Assembly: GCA_944388585.1 (NCBI GenBank)
Contig: CALXJI010000003.1
Coordinates: 161,644 to 225,643 of the forward strand
Direction of reading: 5' to 3'
Origin: an uncultured Clostridia bacterium
GTDB lineage: Bacteria > Bacillota > Clostridia > TANB77 > CAG-465
Length of the DNA: 64,000 bases
Below the pieces are notes generated by a model that saw nothing but the letters and a program-made list of their open reading frames with translations, did no database searches and was not told the origin of the DNA. The position numbers were made by a program, and so were the translations under genes. Shown here in pieces: positions 16,808-24,080 of this stretch (position 1 is its first letter; each line of letters opens with the position of its first letter).

Positions 16808-17764
16808 TTATTCATTTCCATAATAGTATTTATTAAAATCTTGTTTTGCTCTTTCCATATCAAATCCAAAGTAATATATACCATCTACCCAATTATCATA
16901 ACCATAGTCTGTTGATGGAATTTGAACAGAGTTTATATTACTTAAATATGTAGACATATCTCCAGACAATTTTAAAAACATATCTTTATACATGTTTATA
17001 TCCATATTAGTTGTCAAATTAACCAATATATCGTCAGATAAATCAAGTATTTCTTCTGGAGACATAGTAGATACTTTTTTCATTAATGCAATTAAAATCT
17101 CTCTTTGTCTAAAGGCTCTTGTAAAATCATTTCCAACATATCTATTTCTAGAATGCTTTAACGCTTGTACACCATTTAAAGTTACTGTTCCTGCAGATGC
17201 TATTTTATTTTCTGGTGTCATTTCACTATTTATAAAATCAACTTCATCTTGTGAAAGAGTTAGTTCTACGCCTCCAACTCTATCTATACAATTAACTAAT
17301 CCTGAAAAATCTATAGTTACATACTGTGTTAAGTCAAGTCCAAAATTAGTATTTAAAGTTTTTATACTTAATTGTTCTTGTCCATAAGCGTATGCATGAT
17401 TAATCTTAGTCATTCCATATCCTGGAACTTCAACATATGTATCTCTTGGCACACTAATTAGATTAATACTTTTATCTATATTATTTATAACTACAATTAT
17501 TATAGTATCAGATCTACCAGCATAACTATTATCTGTATCTCTTGAATCACTTCCAAAAATAACAAATTTTGTTATATCTTCAACATTTACCTGAGCAGTA
17601 TCATCATTATTAATTTCTATTCCCAAATCTGTTTCATCAAGCTCTTTATATGTCATTTTATCAAATTTACTTTTAATAAATAAGTATCCACATAATATTG
17701 CGATTAATACGATAGCTATTATTACTACAAATACTATCCACACTTTACCATCTTTTTTTAACAT
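16808..17764 (-). CDS. LytR-CpsA-Psr (LCP) family ligase
   Basis: 318 residues with an N-terminal signal anchor (about 9-30) and an extracellular LCP domain, which moves undecaprenyl-linked glycopolymers onto peptidoglycan. Motifs: FGSDSRD (70-76), GRSDTIIIV, the catalytic region ISVPRDTYVEVPGYGMTKIN and HSRNRYVGNDFTRAFRQREI, with the conserved Arg and Asp residues that bind the lipid pyrophosphate. It is a good candidate for attaching the polymer built by the operon at 0-11.8 kb. It has its own promoter, overlapping the end of the VanZ paralogue gene. Confidence 0.9.
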   Translation of the reverse strand: MLKKDGKVWIVFVVIIAIVLIAILCGYLFIKSKFDKMTYKELDETDLGIEINNDDTAQVNVEDITKFVIFGSDSRDTDNSYAGRSDTIIIVVINNIDKSINLISVPRDTYVEVPGYGMTKINHAYAYGQEQLSIKTLNTNFGLDLTQYVTIDFSGLVNCIDRVGGVELTLSQDEVDFINSEMTPENKIASAGTVTLNGVQALKHSRNRYVGNDFTRAFRQREILIALMKKVSTMSPEEILDLSDDILVNLTTNMDINMYKDMFLKLSGDMSTYLSNINSVQIPSTDYGYDNWVDGIYYFGFDMERAKQDFNKYYYGNE

Positions 17765-17789
17765 TTATCTTCTCCTTTACGTGAAATTG

Positions 17790-17818
17790 ATTATACCATA
17801 ATTTACATAAATAATCAA
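17790..17818 (-). promoter_or_regulatory. Sigma-A promoter of the LCP gene
   Basis: TTGATT (17813-17818), 17-base spacer, TATAAT (17790-17795) on the minus strand; AAAGGAG precedes the ATG at 17764. The -35 box overlaps the upstream VanZ gene's stop codon. Confidence 0.7.
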
Positions 17819-18321
17819 TTAGTTTTTTTCACAAGCAATTTATTTTTAATTATTTTTATAATTTTTAACAATATAATAAATATAAAAATACCTATTATTA
17901 TTCCAACACTATCTATAAAAACATCTAACATACTACTTGATCTACCTGGTACAAAGAACTGATGTATTTCATCTGTAATAGCATATATCGCTCCTATTAA
18001 AAATGATAAAGTAATCTTTTTATTCTTATTTAATTTAAATCTATATAAAAAATTATATATAAAAAAACCACCTATTGTATATAAAGTAAGATGTGCAATT
18101 TTTCTTACCAGAGGTTGAAAAATATCTATGATTTGTTCTAATTTTGTATATTCTATATCATTACAAAAAAATGTAAAAATTGCTCTAATAGTATTTCCAC
18201 TAGTAACAGATGACTCATTTCCAACTTCACTGGAAAATATAAATACCACTATCATCCAACAAACTAAAAATACTAAAGATATAATTTTTATTATTATATT
18301 ACTAGTCTTATTTCCCATCAT
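17815..18321 (-). CDS. VanZ-like family membrane protein (second copy)
   Basis: 168 residues with four hydrophobic segments. It shares with the 11.2 kb copy the N-terminal pattern K-I-I-S-x-x-F and CWMIVVFIFSSE, the RKIAHLTLYTIGG segment and the VanZ signature TDEIHQFFVPGRSSS then MLDVFIDSVG. Overall divergence is considerable, so it is an old paralogue. The nearest promoter-like sequence (TTGCTA at 18353-18358, TATAAT at 18330-18335) would place the start of transcription only two or three bases before the ATG. Confidence 0.85.
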   Translation of the reverse strand: MMGNKTSNIIIKIISLVFLVCWMIVVFIFSSEVGNESSVTSGNTIRAIFTFFCNDIEYTKLEQIIDIFQPLVRKIAHLTLYTIGGFFIYNFLYRFKLNKNKKITLSFLIGAIYAITDEIHQFFVPGRSSSMLDVFIDSVGIIIGIFIFIILLKIIKIIKNKLLVKKTN

Positions 18322-18357
18322 AATAATATATTATACCTCATTTATTTCAGATTAGCA

Positions 18358-18386
18358 AAGAAAAAAGTAAGCTATTAGCTTACTTT
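18358..18386 (-). terminator. Terminator after the 92-aa membrane protein gene
   Basis: Minus strand: ten-pair stem AAAGTAAGCT/AGCTTACTTT (18364-18373 with 18377-18386) followed by TTTTTTCTTT-like tail just beyond the stop codon. Confidence 0.75.
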
Positions 18387-18663
18387 AAATGAAATTTATC
18401 AAATTAATCAATAAGATACAAAATACTATCCATATTATAGCTCTTAATAACAGAATTAGAATATTATGAAATTTTAAAATCCTTTTACCTTTAACCATAT
18501 CTTCTGGACTTAGTAAAGCCTTGTTGTCATTAATTAAGGCGCTAAATTCATTTTTCATAAGTATTATAATTTCTTTTATAATGTTAAATAGTATTATTGC
18601 TCCTATAAAATAAATATTAATATTATTTCCTTGTTTTAGGAATTCTGAGATTTGCTCAACCAA
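18385..18663 (-). CDS. Small two-helix membrane protein, unknown function
   Basis: 92 residues beginning at a TTG codon that has AAAGGAGG seven bases upstream. Two hydrophobic segments (about 18-35 and 68-90) flank a polar middle with LSPEDMVKGKRILKFHN. No family recognised. It has its own promoter and terminator, so it is monocistronic. Confidence 0.6.
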   Translation of the reverse strand: MVEQISEFLKQGNNINIYFIGAIILFNIIKEIIILMKNEFSALINDNKALLSPEDMVKGKRILKFHNILILLLRAIIWIVFCILLINLINFI

Positions 18664-18744
18664 ACTATCCCCTCCTTTATGTACATAATTTGTACAAATT
18701 TTTTTCTTCTATTAAGTTAAAAATTATATCTTAAACACATTAAT

Positions 18745-18773
18745 ATTATATCACATTTATGTAAAATAAGCAA
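18745..18773 (-). promoter_or_regulatory. Promoter of the 92-aa membrane protein gene
   Basis: TTGCTT (18768-18773), 17-base spacer, TATAAT (18745-18750), minus strand. Confidence 0.6.
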
Positions 18774-18777
18774 TATA

Positions 18778-18802
18778 AAAGAGTAGATTAAATCTACTCT
18801 TT
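18778..18802 (-). terminator. Terminator embedding the stop codon of the 234-aa gene
   Basis: Palindrome AAAGAGTAGA (18778-18787) with TCTACTCTTT (18793-18802), then TTATATT on the minus strand; the TAG at 18794-18796 lies inside the stem. Confidence 0.65.
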
Positions 18803-19498
18803 AAATTCTATATTTGAAAGTTCAAATTCATAATTATTAGACTCTGAACTATATACATTAATTGATACTATTTTTTCTTCTCCAGGCTCCAATGTTTTTA
18901 CTTCTGAAATGTTACCTGAACTTTTCTCTTTTAGTATCGCATTCTCTAATATTTTTTGAGAATCATTTCTAACGAATATTGTTAGTGTTTTTTGACCTAC
19001 ACCATCATAGTTTACTTCATAATATGCTGTAATAGCTATATCCTGATTTACATTATTTTCAACAGGAACTATGTAGTCAATCTTACCACCAACTAAACTT
19101 CTAACAGAGCATAATAGCAAAAATAACACTATTAGCATACCTATAACTGAAGCCATTATCAATTTAGAGATTTCCTTAGACTTTAATGATTTTTTATTAT
19201 AATCGTCTATTTTCTTATCACAAATTTCAAACTCATGCTGAAGTTTTGATCTTTCTTCTTCGATTATTTTTGATGCATTAACATCTTCAGTTAACAAGTA
19301 TTTGTTATATTTAACAACATCATCAAAATCTTTTCTAGCTTTCTCTTTATCCTTTTTGCATTTTTCAATCTTATTGTAATAAGAATCATCCCTGATTTCT
19401 TGACACAAATACAAAACTGCTAATACTAATACTAAAAATTCAAAAATGAGTTTTAAAATCTCAACCACTTCAGTGGTACTAATTAAAAATTCACTCAT
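18794..19498 (-). CDS. Two-helix membrane protein with coiled coil, unknown function
   Basis: 234 residues from the ATG at 19496-19498, chosen because AAGGAG lies eight bases upstream; the in-frame GTG three codons earlier overlaps that site. Layout: membrane segment about 10-35, charged coiled-coil-like region about 38-108 (rich in Lys and Glu), second membrane segment about 114-136, then an exported domain of about 90 residues ending in a beta-rich stretch (EPGEEKIVSINVYSS, ELSNIEF) that looks like a small immunoglobulin-like fold. No family recognised. Confidence 0.6.
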   Translation of the reverse strand: MSEFLISTTEVVEILKLIFEFLVLVLAVLYLCQEIRDDSYYNKIEKCKKDKEKARKDFDDVVKYNKYLLTEDVNASKIIEEERSKLQHEFEICDKKIDDYNKKSLKSKEISKLIMASVIGMLIVLFLLLCSVRSLVGGKIDYIVPVENNVNQDIAITAYYEVNYDGVGQKTLTIFVRNDSQKILENAILKEKSSGNISEVKTLEPGEEKIVSINVYSSESNNYEFELSNIEFKE

Positions 19499-19591
19499 GT
19501 GAATCACTCCTTTTTGTAGATTGCAATATTTTTGCAGCTCCTCTAAAACAACCTATTAAGGTGTCTCTACTAAAATTTTAGAAGCAAAAGA

Positions 19592-19620
19592 ATTATAACA
19601 CACAATTAGAGTTATGTCAA
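19592..19620 (-). promoter_or_regulatory. Consensus sigma-A promoter of the 234-aa gene
   Basis: TTGACA (19615-19620), 17-base spacer, TATAAT (19592-19597) on the minus strand, leaving a leader of about 90 bases. Confidence 0.8.
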
Positions 19621-19623
19621 ATA

Positions 19624-19652
19624 AATAAAAAAGAAAAGTGCATTAGCACTTT
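19624..19652 (-). terminator. Terminator after the Api92-like gene
   Basis: Minus strand stem AAAGTGC/GCACTTT (19635-19641 with 19646-19652) with TAAT loop, then TCTTTTTTATTT. Confidence 0.75.
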
Positions 19653-19658
19653 CCAAAA

Positions 19659-20327
19659 CTATATAAATACATTCCTTTTTATTACATCTTTAATGTTTAC
19701 ATTATCTAACTCTGTTTTTACTTTATACTCAATTTTTCCATTACTTAAAAGTATATTATTAACTTTTTCACCACTTACGCATATATATGAAATTGATACT
19801 CTAGGATTGCTTAAAACAAGTTGAAAAAGTTCATGTATTACTTTTGATGGCGGAGTATAAAAAGTGTCAAATTCAAATATATTATTTTTAACTTTCAAAT
19901 TTGATGGACCACTTATTGTTCCCCATTTTACATCTCTCATAATTGTACCATTAAAAATAATTCTTGATCTTATCTTATCTAAAAAGAATTCTGCATCACT
20001 CATCATCTTTTTAGTTTTATATTTTTTCTTATATTCATTTATTTTATCATTATCTAATATCTGGAAATTATATGGATTTTTTCTTGTAATACCAACAAAC
20101 TTGCAAGTATTAATAAACTTCTCATCATTAATATTATTATTAATCATATAAAGATTAATACAAGCACATATATAGTCATTCATCTCATCATCATCTCTAA
20201 TCTGTTCCATTGGTATTATTCTATCAAATGAAAATTTACCTTTTTCATCCTTAATTTTTTTTACTATTTGATTAGTCCCCTCATAGTCTCCAAAAACATC
20301 TATTTTATTTTTGATTATACTATCCAT
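19659..20327 (-). CDS. Api92/DUF1281-like protein
   Basis: 222 residues from the ATG at 20325-20327; a longer frame starts at 20360 without a ribosome site, while AAAGGA lies about 14 bases before the chosen ATG. The C-terminal half has DVKWGTISGPSNLKV, FEFDTFYTPPSKVIHELF and a following beta-strand pattern that resembles the ferredoxin-like Api92/DUF1281 domain (consensus WGTKWN, F-x-T-x-W-x-P-P). That family is usually phage or plasmid borne. Here it is single-gene, with its own strong promoter and terminator. Function unknown. Confidence 0.55.
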   Translation of the reverse strand: MDSIIKNKIDVFGDYEGTNQIVKKIKDEKGKFSFDRIIPMEQIRDDDEMNDYICACINLYMINNNINDEKFINTCKFVGITRKNPYNFQILDNDKINEYKKKYKTKKMMSDAEFFLDKIRSRIIFNGTIMRDVKWGTISGPSNLKVKNNIFEFDTFYTPPSKVIHELFQLVLSNPRVSISYICVSGEKVNNILLSNGKIEYKVKTELDNVNIKDVIKRNVFI

Positions 20328-20432
20328 AATTATATAACCATTCCTTTCTTTAATTTCCATTTAAACAACTAAATATAAAACTACTTCTCACCTCCTAAAT
20401 TATTAGTTGTGCTAAATTTTAAATGTTTTTAT

Positions 20433-20461
20433 ATTATATCATTATATTTTTATTATGTCAA
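20433..20461 (-). promoter_or_regulatory. Consensus sigma-A promoter of the Api92-like gene
   Basis: TTGACA (20456-20461), 17-base spacer, TATAAT (20433-20438), minus strand. The leader of about 100 bases contains an unexplained GGAGGTGAG (20387-20396 region) not attached to the annotated start. Confidence 0.8.
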
Positions 20462-20479
20462 CCTTTGTATAAAAGATAA

Positions 20480-20513
20480 AAAATAATCCCTGAAATTTTC
20501 AGGGATTATTTTT
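20480..20513 (-). terminator. Bidirectional-looking terminator after the 148-aa gene
   Basis: Perfect twelve-pair stem AATAATCCCTGA (20482-20493) with TCAGGGATTATT (20499-20510), flanked by A and T runs on both sides. Confidence 0.85.
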
Positions 20514-20960
20514 TTACTTTAAACATCTAACAATTGTAAATTTATTAGATTTAATTTTTTCTTCTTCTTCGTCATAATTATCTCTTACACATACACCATT
20601 AGAATACCATTCCTTTTGTAATATAATTTTTTCACCTAAGTCAATAGTATATGTATATACAGCTTCTAATTTCAACTTTTCTACTAATTTTAATATATCG
20701 AATTGATATTCTTCATTTTCAAATATAACTATAATCTTTCCTTTTGTATTACCAACCATAATAACATTTTTTATATCAGTTTTCGCTACATTTTTCCAGT
20801 TCTTTTCAATGAAATTTTTACTAATATTTTCTATTCTTTCTGGAAAACTGACATTTATAATTTTGATTCCCAACTTTTCTAAATTAATTTTAAAAAGCCT
20901 TTCTTCCTCCTTATTAACATCAATTACAATTGTGTTACTTAGTTTTTTTGACACTTTCAT
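20514..20960 (-). CDS. Hypothetical 148-aa soluble protein
   Basis: Not recognised. Mixed alpha/beta pattern; a central strand-rich part (NVIMVGNTKGKIIVIFENEE) and a C-terminal KEWYSNGVCVRDNYDEEEE. No membrane segment. Highly charged. RBS GGAGG precedes the ATG. It has a perfect promoter with an 80-base leader and a perfect terminator. It sits next to the Api92-like gene, and the size and layout suggest the two came together, but that is a guess. Confidence 0.55.
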   Translation of the reverse strand: MKVSKKLSNTIVIDVNKEEERLFKINLEKLGIKIINVSFPERIENISKNFIEKNWKNVAKTDIKNVIMVGNTKGKIIVIFENEEYQFDILKLVEKLKLEAVYTYTIDLGEKIILQKEWYSNGVCVRDNYDEEEEKIKSNKFTIVRCLK

Positions 20961-21046
20961 ATCATTTCCTCCTTAATATTTTTTTTATATTAACAACCCT
21001 CACACATAATTATTTAATTTGTGTTTGTCATTAAAAATGCATCTAT

Positions 21047-21075
21047 ATTATAGCACTATTTTTACGTTATGTCAA
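21047..21075 (-). promoter_or_regulatory. Consensus sigma-A promoter of the 148-aa gene
   Basis: TTGACA (21070-21075), 17-base spacer, TATAAT (21047-21052), minus strand. Confidence 0.8.
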
Positions 21076-21199
21076 CTATATCTATTAACATTGTATTTTC
21101 ATATATACTTTTTTCTTTCTCTTATTCTCTCTTATATTTACATTTATTTTTTTATATTTTTAGTTGCATTTTTTAATAAAAATGAATCTTTCATAGCAT

Positions 21200-21240
21200 A
21201 TAAAAAACCTATTTACTAAATTACAATTAGTAAATAGGTT
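21200..21240 (-). terminator. Terminator after the CaCA exchanger gene
   Basis: Thirteen-pair stem AACCTATTTACTA (21206-21218) with TAGTAAATAGGTT (21228-21240), followed on the minus strand by TTTTTTATA. Confidence 0.8.
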
Positions 21241-21245
21241 ATTAT

Positions 21246-22193
21246 TTATCTACACAATATATATGCTATATATATTACATATAAACCTAACATACATATA
21301 CCCTTTTTCCACCCAATTCTATTATTTTTATGTAGCATTATAAATACTAATACGCTAGATAATAACATGAATATTATATCTATATATGTGTCTATATTTA
21401 AAACAAGAGGAGTTATTACACTAGTTATACCTAATATAAATAATATATTAAATATATTTGAACCTATTACATTTCCAACAGCTATATCTAATTCACCCTT
21501 TTTAGTAGCAACATAACTTGTAACAAGTTCTGGTAAACTTGTACCTATTGCAACAATAGTAAGTGCTATAACATTTTCACTTACTCCTAAAGCTTGCGCT
21601 ATATTAGTTGCACCATTTACTACCATCTGTCCACCAAGTATTATACCAGCTAGTCCTAAAACAATATATAATAGATCTTTAATTTTAAATTTTTCTTTTT
21701 GTTCTTGATTATCATTTTTCTTATTTCTCTTAACATCTGAAAATAAAGAAACCATATATATTCCAAAAAAACACAACATTATAAGTCCATTAGAACGAGT
21801 TATATGACCTGTTACTTGACCAGAAAAAAAGTACTCTGAAACCATTATAAACAAAACTAATGCTGAAAGTAAATAGTATGGAAAGTCTCTTTTTCTAACT
21901 TCTTTTTTAGCTTTTAATGCTTTAAATAAACCGCAAAAGCCAAGAATAAGCAATGAATTGCAAATATTTGATCCAACAACATTTCCTATAGAAATTTCGT
22001 TGCTTCCTTTAATTCCTGCTGTAATACTTACTGCTGCTTCTGGAGCTGATGTTCCAAATGCTATTATTGTAAGTCCTATTATTAAAGAAGGAATTCCAAA
22101 TGCTTTTGCAATATTACTACTCCCATCAACAAAAATATCAGCACATTTGACTAAAATAGCAAGTCCTGCTACTAACAAAATTAAACTTAACAT
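21246..22193 (-). CDS. Calcium/sodium antiporter (CaCA family, YrbG-like)
   Basis: 315 residues, ten hydrophobic segments in two homologous halves. The two alpha repeats carry the ion-binding motifs GLTIIAFGTSAPE (41-53) with NVVGSNICN (72-80), and ALTIVAIGTSLPE (about 206-218) with NVIGSNIFN (about 238-246). This matches K-independent Na+/Ca2+ exchangers of the YrbG type; in bacteria they likely export Ca2+. It is a single gene with a structured leader. Confidence 0.9.
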   Translation of the reverse strand: MLSLILLVAGLAILVKCADIFVDGSSNIAKAFGIPSLIIGLTIIAFGTSAPEAAVSITAGIKGSNEISIGNVVGSNICNSLLILGFCGLFKALKAKKEVRKRDFPYYLLSALVLFIMVSEYFFSGQVTGHITRSNGLIMLCFFGIYMVSLFSDVKRNKKNDNQEQKEKFKIKDLLYIVLGLAGIILGGQMVVNGATNIAQALGVSENVIALTIVAIGTSLPELVTSYVATKKGELDIAVGNVIGSNIFNILFILGITSVITPLVLNIDTYIDIIFMLLSSVLVFIMLHKNNRIGWKKGICMLGLYVIYIAYILCR

Positions 22194-22225
22194 ATAATTT
22201 TAACGCACCTCCATAAATAAAAACA

Positions 22226-22248
22226 GACTCTATGACGCGCATAAAGTC
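22226..22248 (-). terminator. Hairpin with T-run in the leader of the CaCA gene
   Basis: Minus strand GACTTTATG (22240-22248) pairs with CATAGAGTC (22226-22234, one G-U pair) around a CGCGT loop, then TGTTTTTATTTATGG. It is either the terminator of the DUF1292/ispG transcript or an attenuator in the exchanger leader. Confidence 0.5.
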
Positions 22249-22328
22249 TTGTTATATACTAAATCTAGTATGACATATAAATAATATACTATTTATATAA
22301 TAACATTTTTTAATTTTCTGCTCTATAT

Positions 22329-22357
22329 ACGGTATCATATATGCAGAAATTTGTCAA
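22329..22357 (-). promoter_or_regulatory. Possible promoter of the CaCA exchanger
   Basis: Minus strand TTGACA (22352-22357), 17-base spacer, weak -10 TACCGT (22329-22334), giving a leader of about 130 bases. The perfect -35 with poor -10 would fit a regulated promoter. Confidence 0.4.
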
Positions 22358-22361
22358 TAAA

Positions 22362-22613
22362 TTATTCTTCATCAATTCTCTTTAAAAATTCATCAAAAAT
22401 TTTATCTGCTAATTTATCATCTGTTATTTCTATATATTCAGCTTCATCATCATCTGAATATAGAACTTTAAAAATTATAACTTCATCTTCACTATCTTCT
22501 GGTAATAATATAGCATACTCTTCATTATCCTTTTCAAAAGCATCTATAATTTTAAATTTTACTTTATTTCCATCTTTATCTGTTAATTCAATTATTTCAT
22601 CTTTATCACTCAT
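22362..22613 (-). CDS. DUF1292 domain protein
   Basis: 83 residues from the ATG at 22611-22613, with AAAGGAG eight bases upstream. Acidic small protein: DEIIELTDKDGNKVKFKIID, EEYAILLPEDSEDEVIIFKV and a C-terminal EYIEITDDKLADKIFDEF are the DUF1292 (YrzB-like) pattern. No biochemical function known to me. It lies 37 bases downstream of ispG in the same direction and likely shares its transcript. Confidence 0.85.
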   Translation of the reverse strand: MSDKDEIIELTDKDGNKVKFKIIDAFEKDNEEYAILLPEDSEDEVIIFKVLYSDDDEAEYIEITDDKLADKIFDEFLKRIDEE

Positions 22614-22650
22614 ACTAATTTCTCCTTTTTTAATTATTATTCGCATAAAA

Positions 22651-23715
22651 CTAATTATTATTTATCATAGATAAAATTTCTTTCTTCAAAACGTTTACAA
22701 TATCTTCTTGCTTTACTTTTTTTATTATTTTGCCTTTTTTAAATAATATACCTTCTTTTATTCCTCCAGCAATACCAATATCTGCTTCTCTAGCTTCTCC
22801 AGGTCCATTTACTGCACATCCCATTACAGCAACTTTTATATCTGAGTTAATAGTTTGCAAAAAATTCTCTACTTCTCTAGCTATTGGAATTAATTCAATC
22901 TGAGTTCTACCACATGTAGGACAAGCAATTAGAGTTGGAACTTTATTATATAAGTTACAATCCTTTAAAATCTCTTTTGCCACCTGTATTTCTTTTATAG
23001 GATCATCAGATAAAGATACACGTATTGTATCCCCTATACCTTTTCTTAAAAGCCAACCAAGTCCAATACTAGACTTTATTGTTCCACTAAACTTGGTACC
23101 TGCTTCTGTAATTCCTAAATGTAACGGGCATGTAAACATTTCTGATGCCATTTCATAACTCTTAAGGCATAAATCTAGATCTGATGCCTTTAAAGAAATT
23201 AAATAATCATGAAAATCTAATTTTTCTAATATATCAACATGTCTTTTTGCACTTTCAACCATAGCTTCTGCAGTAGGGCTTCCACCATATTTTTCAAGTA
23301 GGTCTTTTTCCAAAGATCCTGCATTTACTCCTATTCTTATTGGTATATGTTTTTCTTTGCATTTATCTACAACCGCCTTTACTTTTTCTTCACTACCTAT
23401 ATTACCAGGATTAATTCTTACTTTATCTACACCTGATTCTATAGCTTGTAATGCTATTTTATAATCAAAATGAATATCAGCAACTATAGGAATATGAATT
23501 TTTTCCTTTATTTTTTTTATAGCTTTTGCATCATCTATGTCTAGACAAGCAACTCGTATTATTTCACATCCTACATTTTCAAGATCTAATATTTGTTTTA
23601 CTGTAGCATCTACATCTTTAGTTTTAGTATTACACATAGACTGTATAACTACTTTATTTTGTCCACCAATTTGAACATTTCCAACCATTACTTTAGTTGT
23701 ATTCTCTCTATTCAT
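22651..23715 (-). CDS. ispG: 4-hydroxy-3-methylbut-2-en-1-yl diphosphate synthase (IspG/GcpE)
   Basis: 354 residues. Converts ME-cPP to HMBPP in the MEP isoprenoid pathway using a 4Fe-4S cluster. Seen: [20 protein letters not shown] near the N-terminus, [34 protein letters not shown], and cluster ligands in CPTCGR and [12 protein letters not shown] near the C-terminus. The start was set to the ATG at 23713-23715, because the in-frame GTG four codons earlier overlaps the AAAGGTGAG ribosome site. It implies the organism makes isoprenoids by the MEP route. Confidence 0.95.
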   Translation of the reverse strand: MNRENTTKVMVGNVQIGGQNKVVIQSMCNTKTKDVDATVKQILDLENVGCEIIRVACLDIDDAKAIKKIKEKIHIPIVADIHFDYKIALQAIESGVDKVRINPGNIGSEEKVKAVVDKCKEKHIPIRIGVNAGSLEKDLLEKYGGSPTAEAMVESAKRHVDILEKLDFHDYLISLKASDLDLCLKSYEMASEMFTCPLHLGITEAGTKFSGTIKSSIGLGWLLRKGIGDTIRVSLSDDPIKEIQVAKEILKDCNLYNKVPTLIACPTCGRTQIELIPIAREVENFLQTINSDIKVAVMGCAVNGPGEAREADIGIAGGIKEGILFKKGKIIKKVKQEDIVNVLKKEILSMINNN

Positions 23716-23771
23716 ATAATATCTCACCTTTATATAATTTAAACATATATCTACTATTTTTACAATAAATA

Positions 23772-23921
23772 TTATTTTGTATTATATTCAATTTTAAAAT
23801 CTACAAAAGGAGTTGGACTTACGCTAATACCTGTACCACCTTTACCAGAAATAGCATAATTTATTACAACAATTCCGATAATACCTAAAATTATAATTAA
23901 AATTTTCATACTTTTTTTCAT
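23772..23921 (-). CDS. 49-aa single-helix membrane peptide
   Basis: Found by eye: ATG at 23919-23921 with TAGGAGG nine bases upstream, 49 residues, stop at 23772. Starts [20 protein letters not shown] (one membrane helix, about 5-22), then [19 protein letters not shown] and a short polar tail. It is upstream of ispG in the same direction. Function unknown. Confidence 0.5.
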   Translation of the reverse strand: MKKSMKILIIILGIIGIVVINYAISGKGGTGISVSPTPFVDFKIEYNTK

Positions 23922-23994
23922 ATACAATACCTCCTATAATTAGAATACCATAAATATTATCATTATACAATTACTTACTTTTCTATTATACTTT

Positions 23995-24024
23995 TTGTTT
24001 TATTTTATAAAAATATGATATAAT
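23995..24024 (+). promoter_or_regulatory. Promoter of the P-type ATPase gene
   Basis: TTGTTT (23995-24000), 18-base spacer, TATAAT (24019-24024); start point about 50 bases before the coding region. Confidence 0.6.
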
Positions 24025-24080
24025 AATTTATAGTCATTAATAAAAATATCTTTTATAATTATGAAAAGGAGATGATGTGT

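Noticed and set aside
23995..24080. Mg2+ riboswitch (M-box) before mgtA
   Set aside because: The untranslated leader is only about 50 bases, too short for an M-box, and contains no recognisable conserved block.
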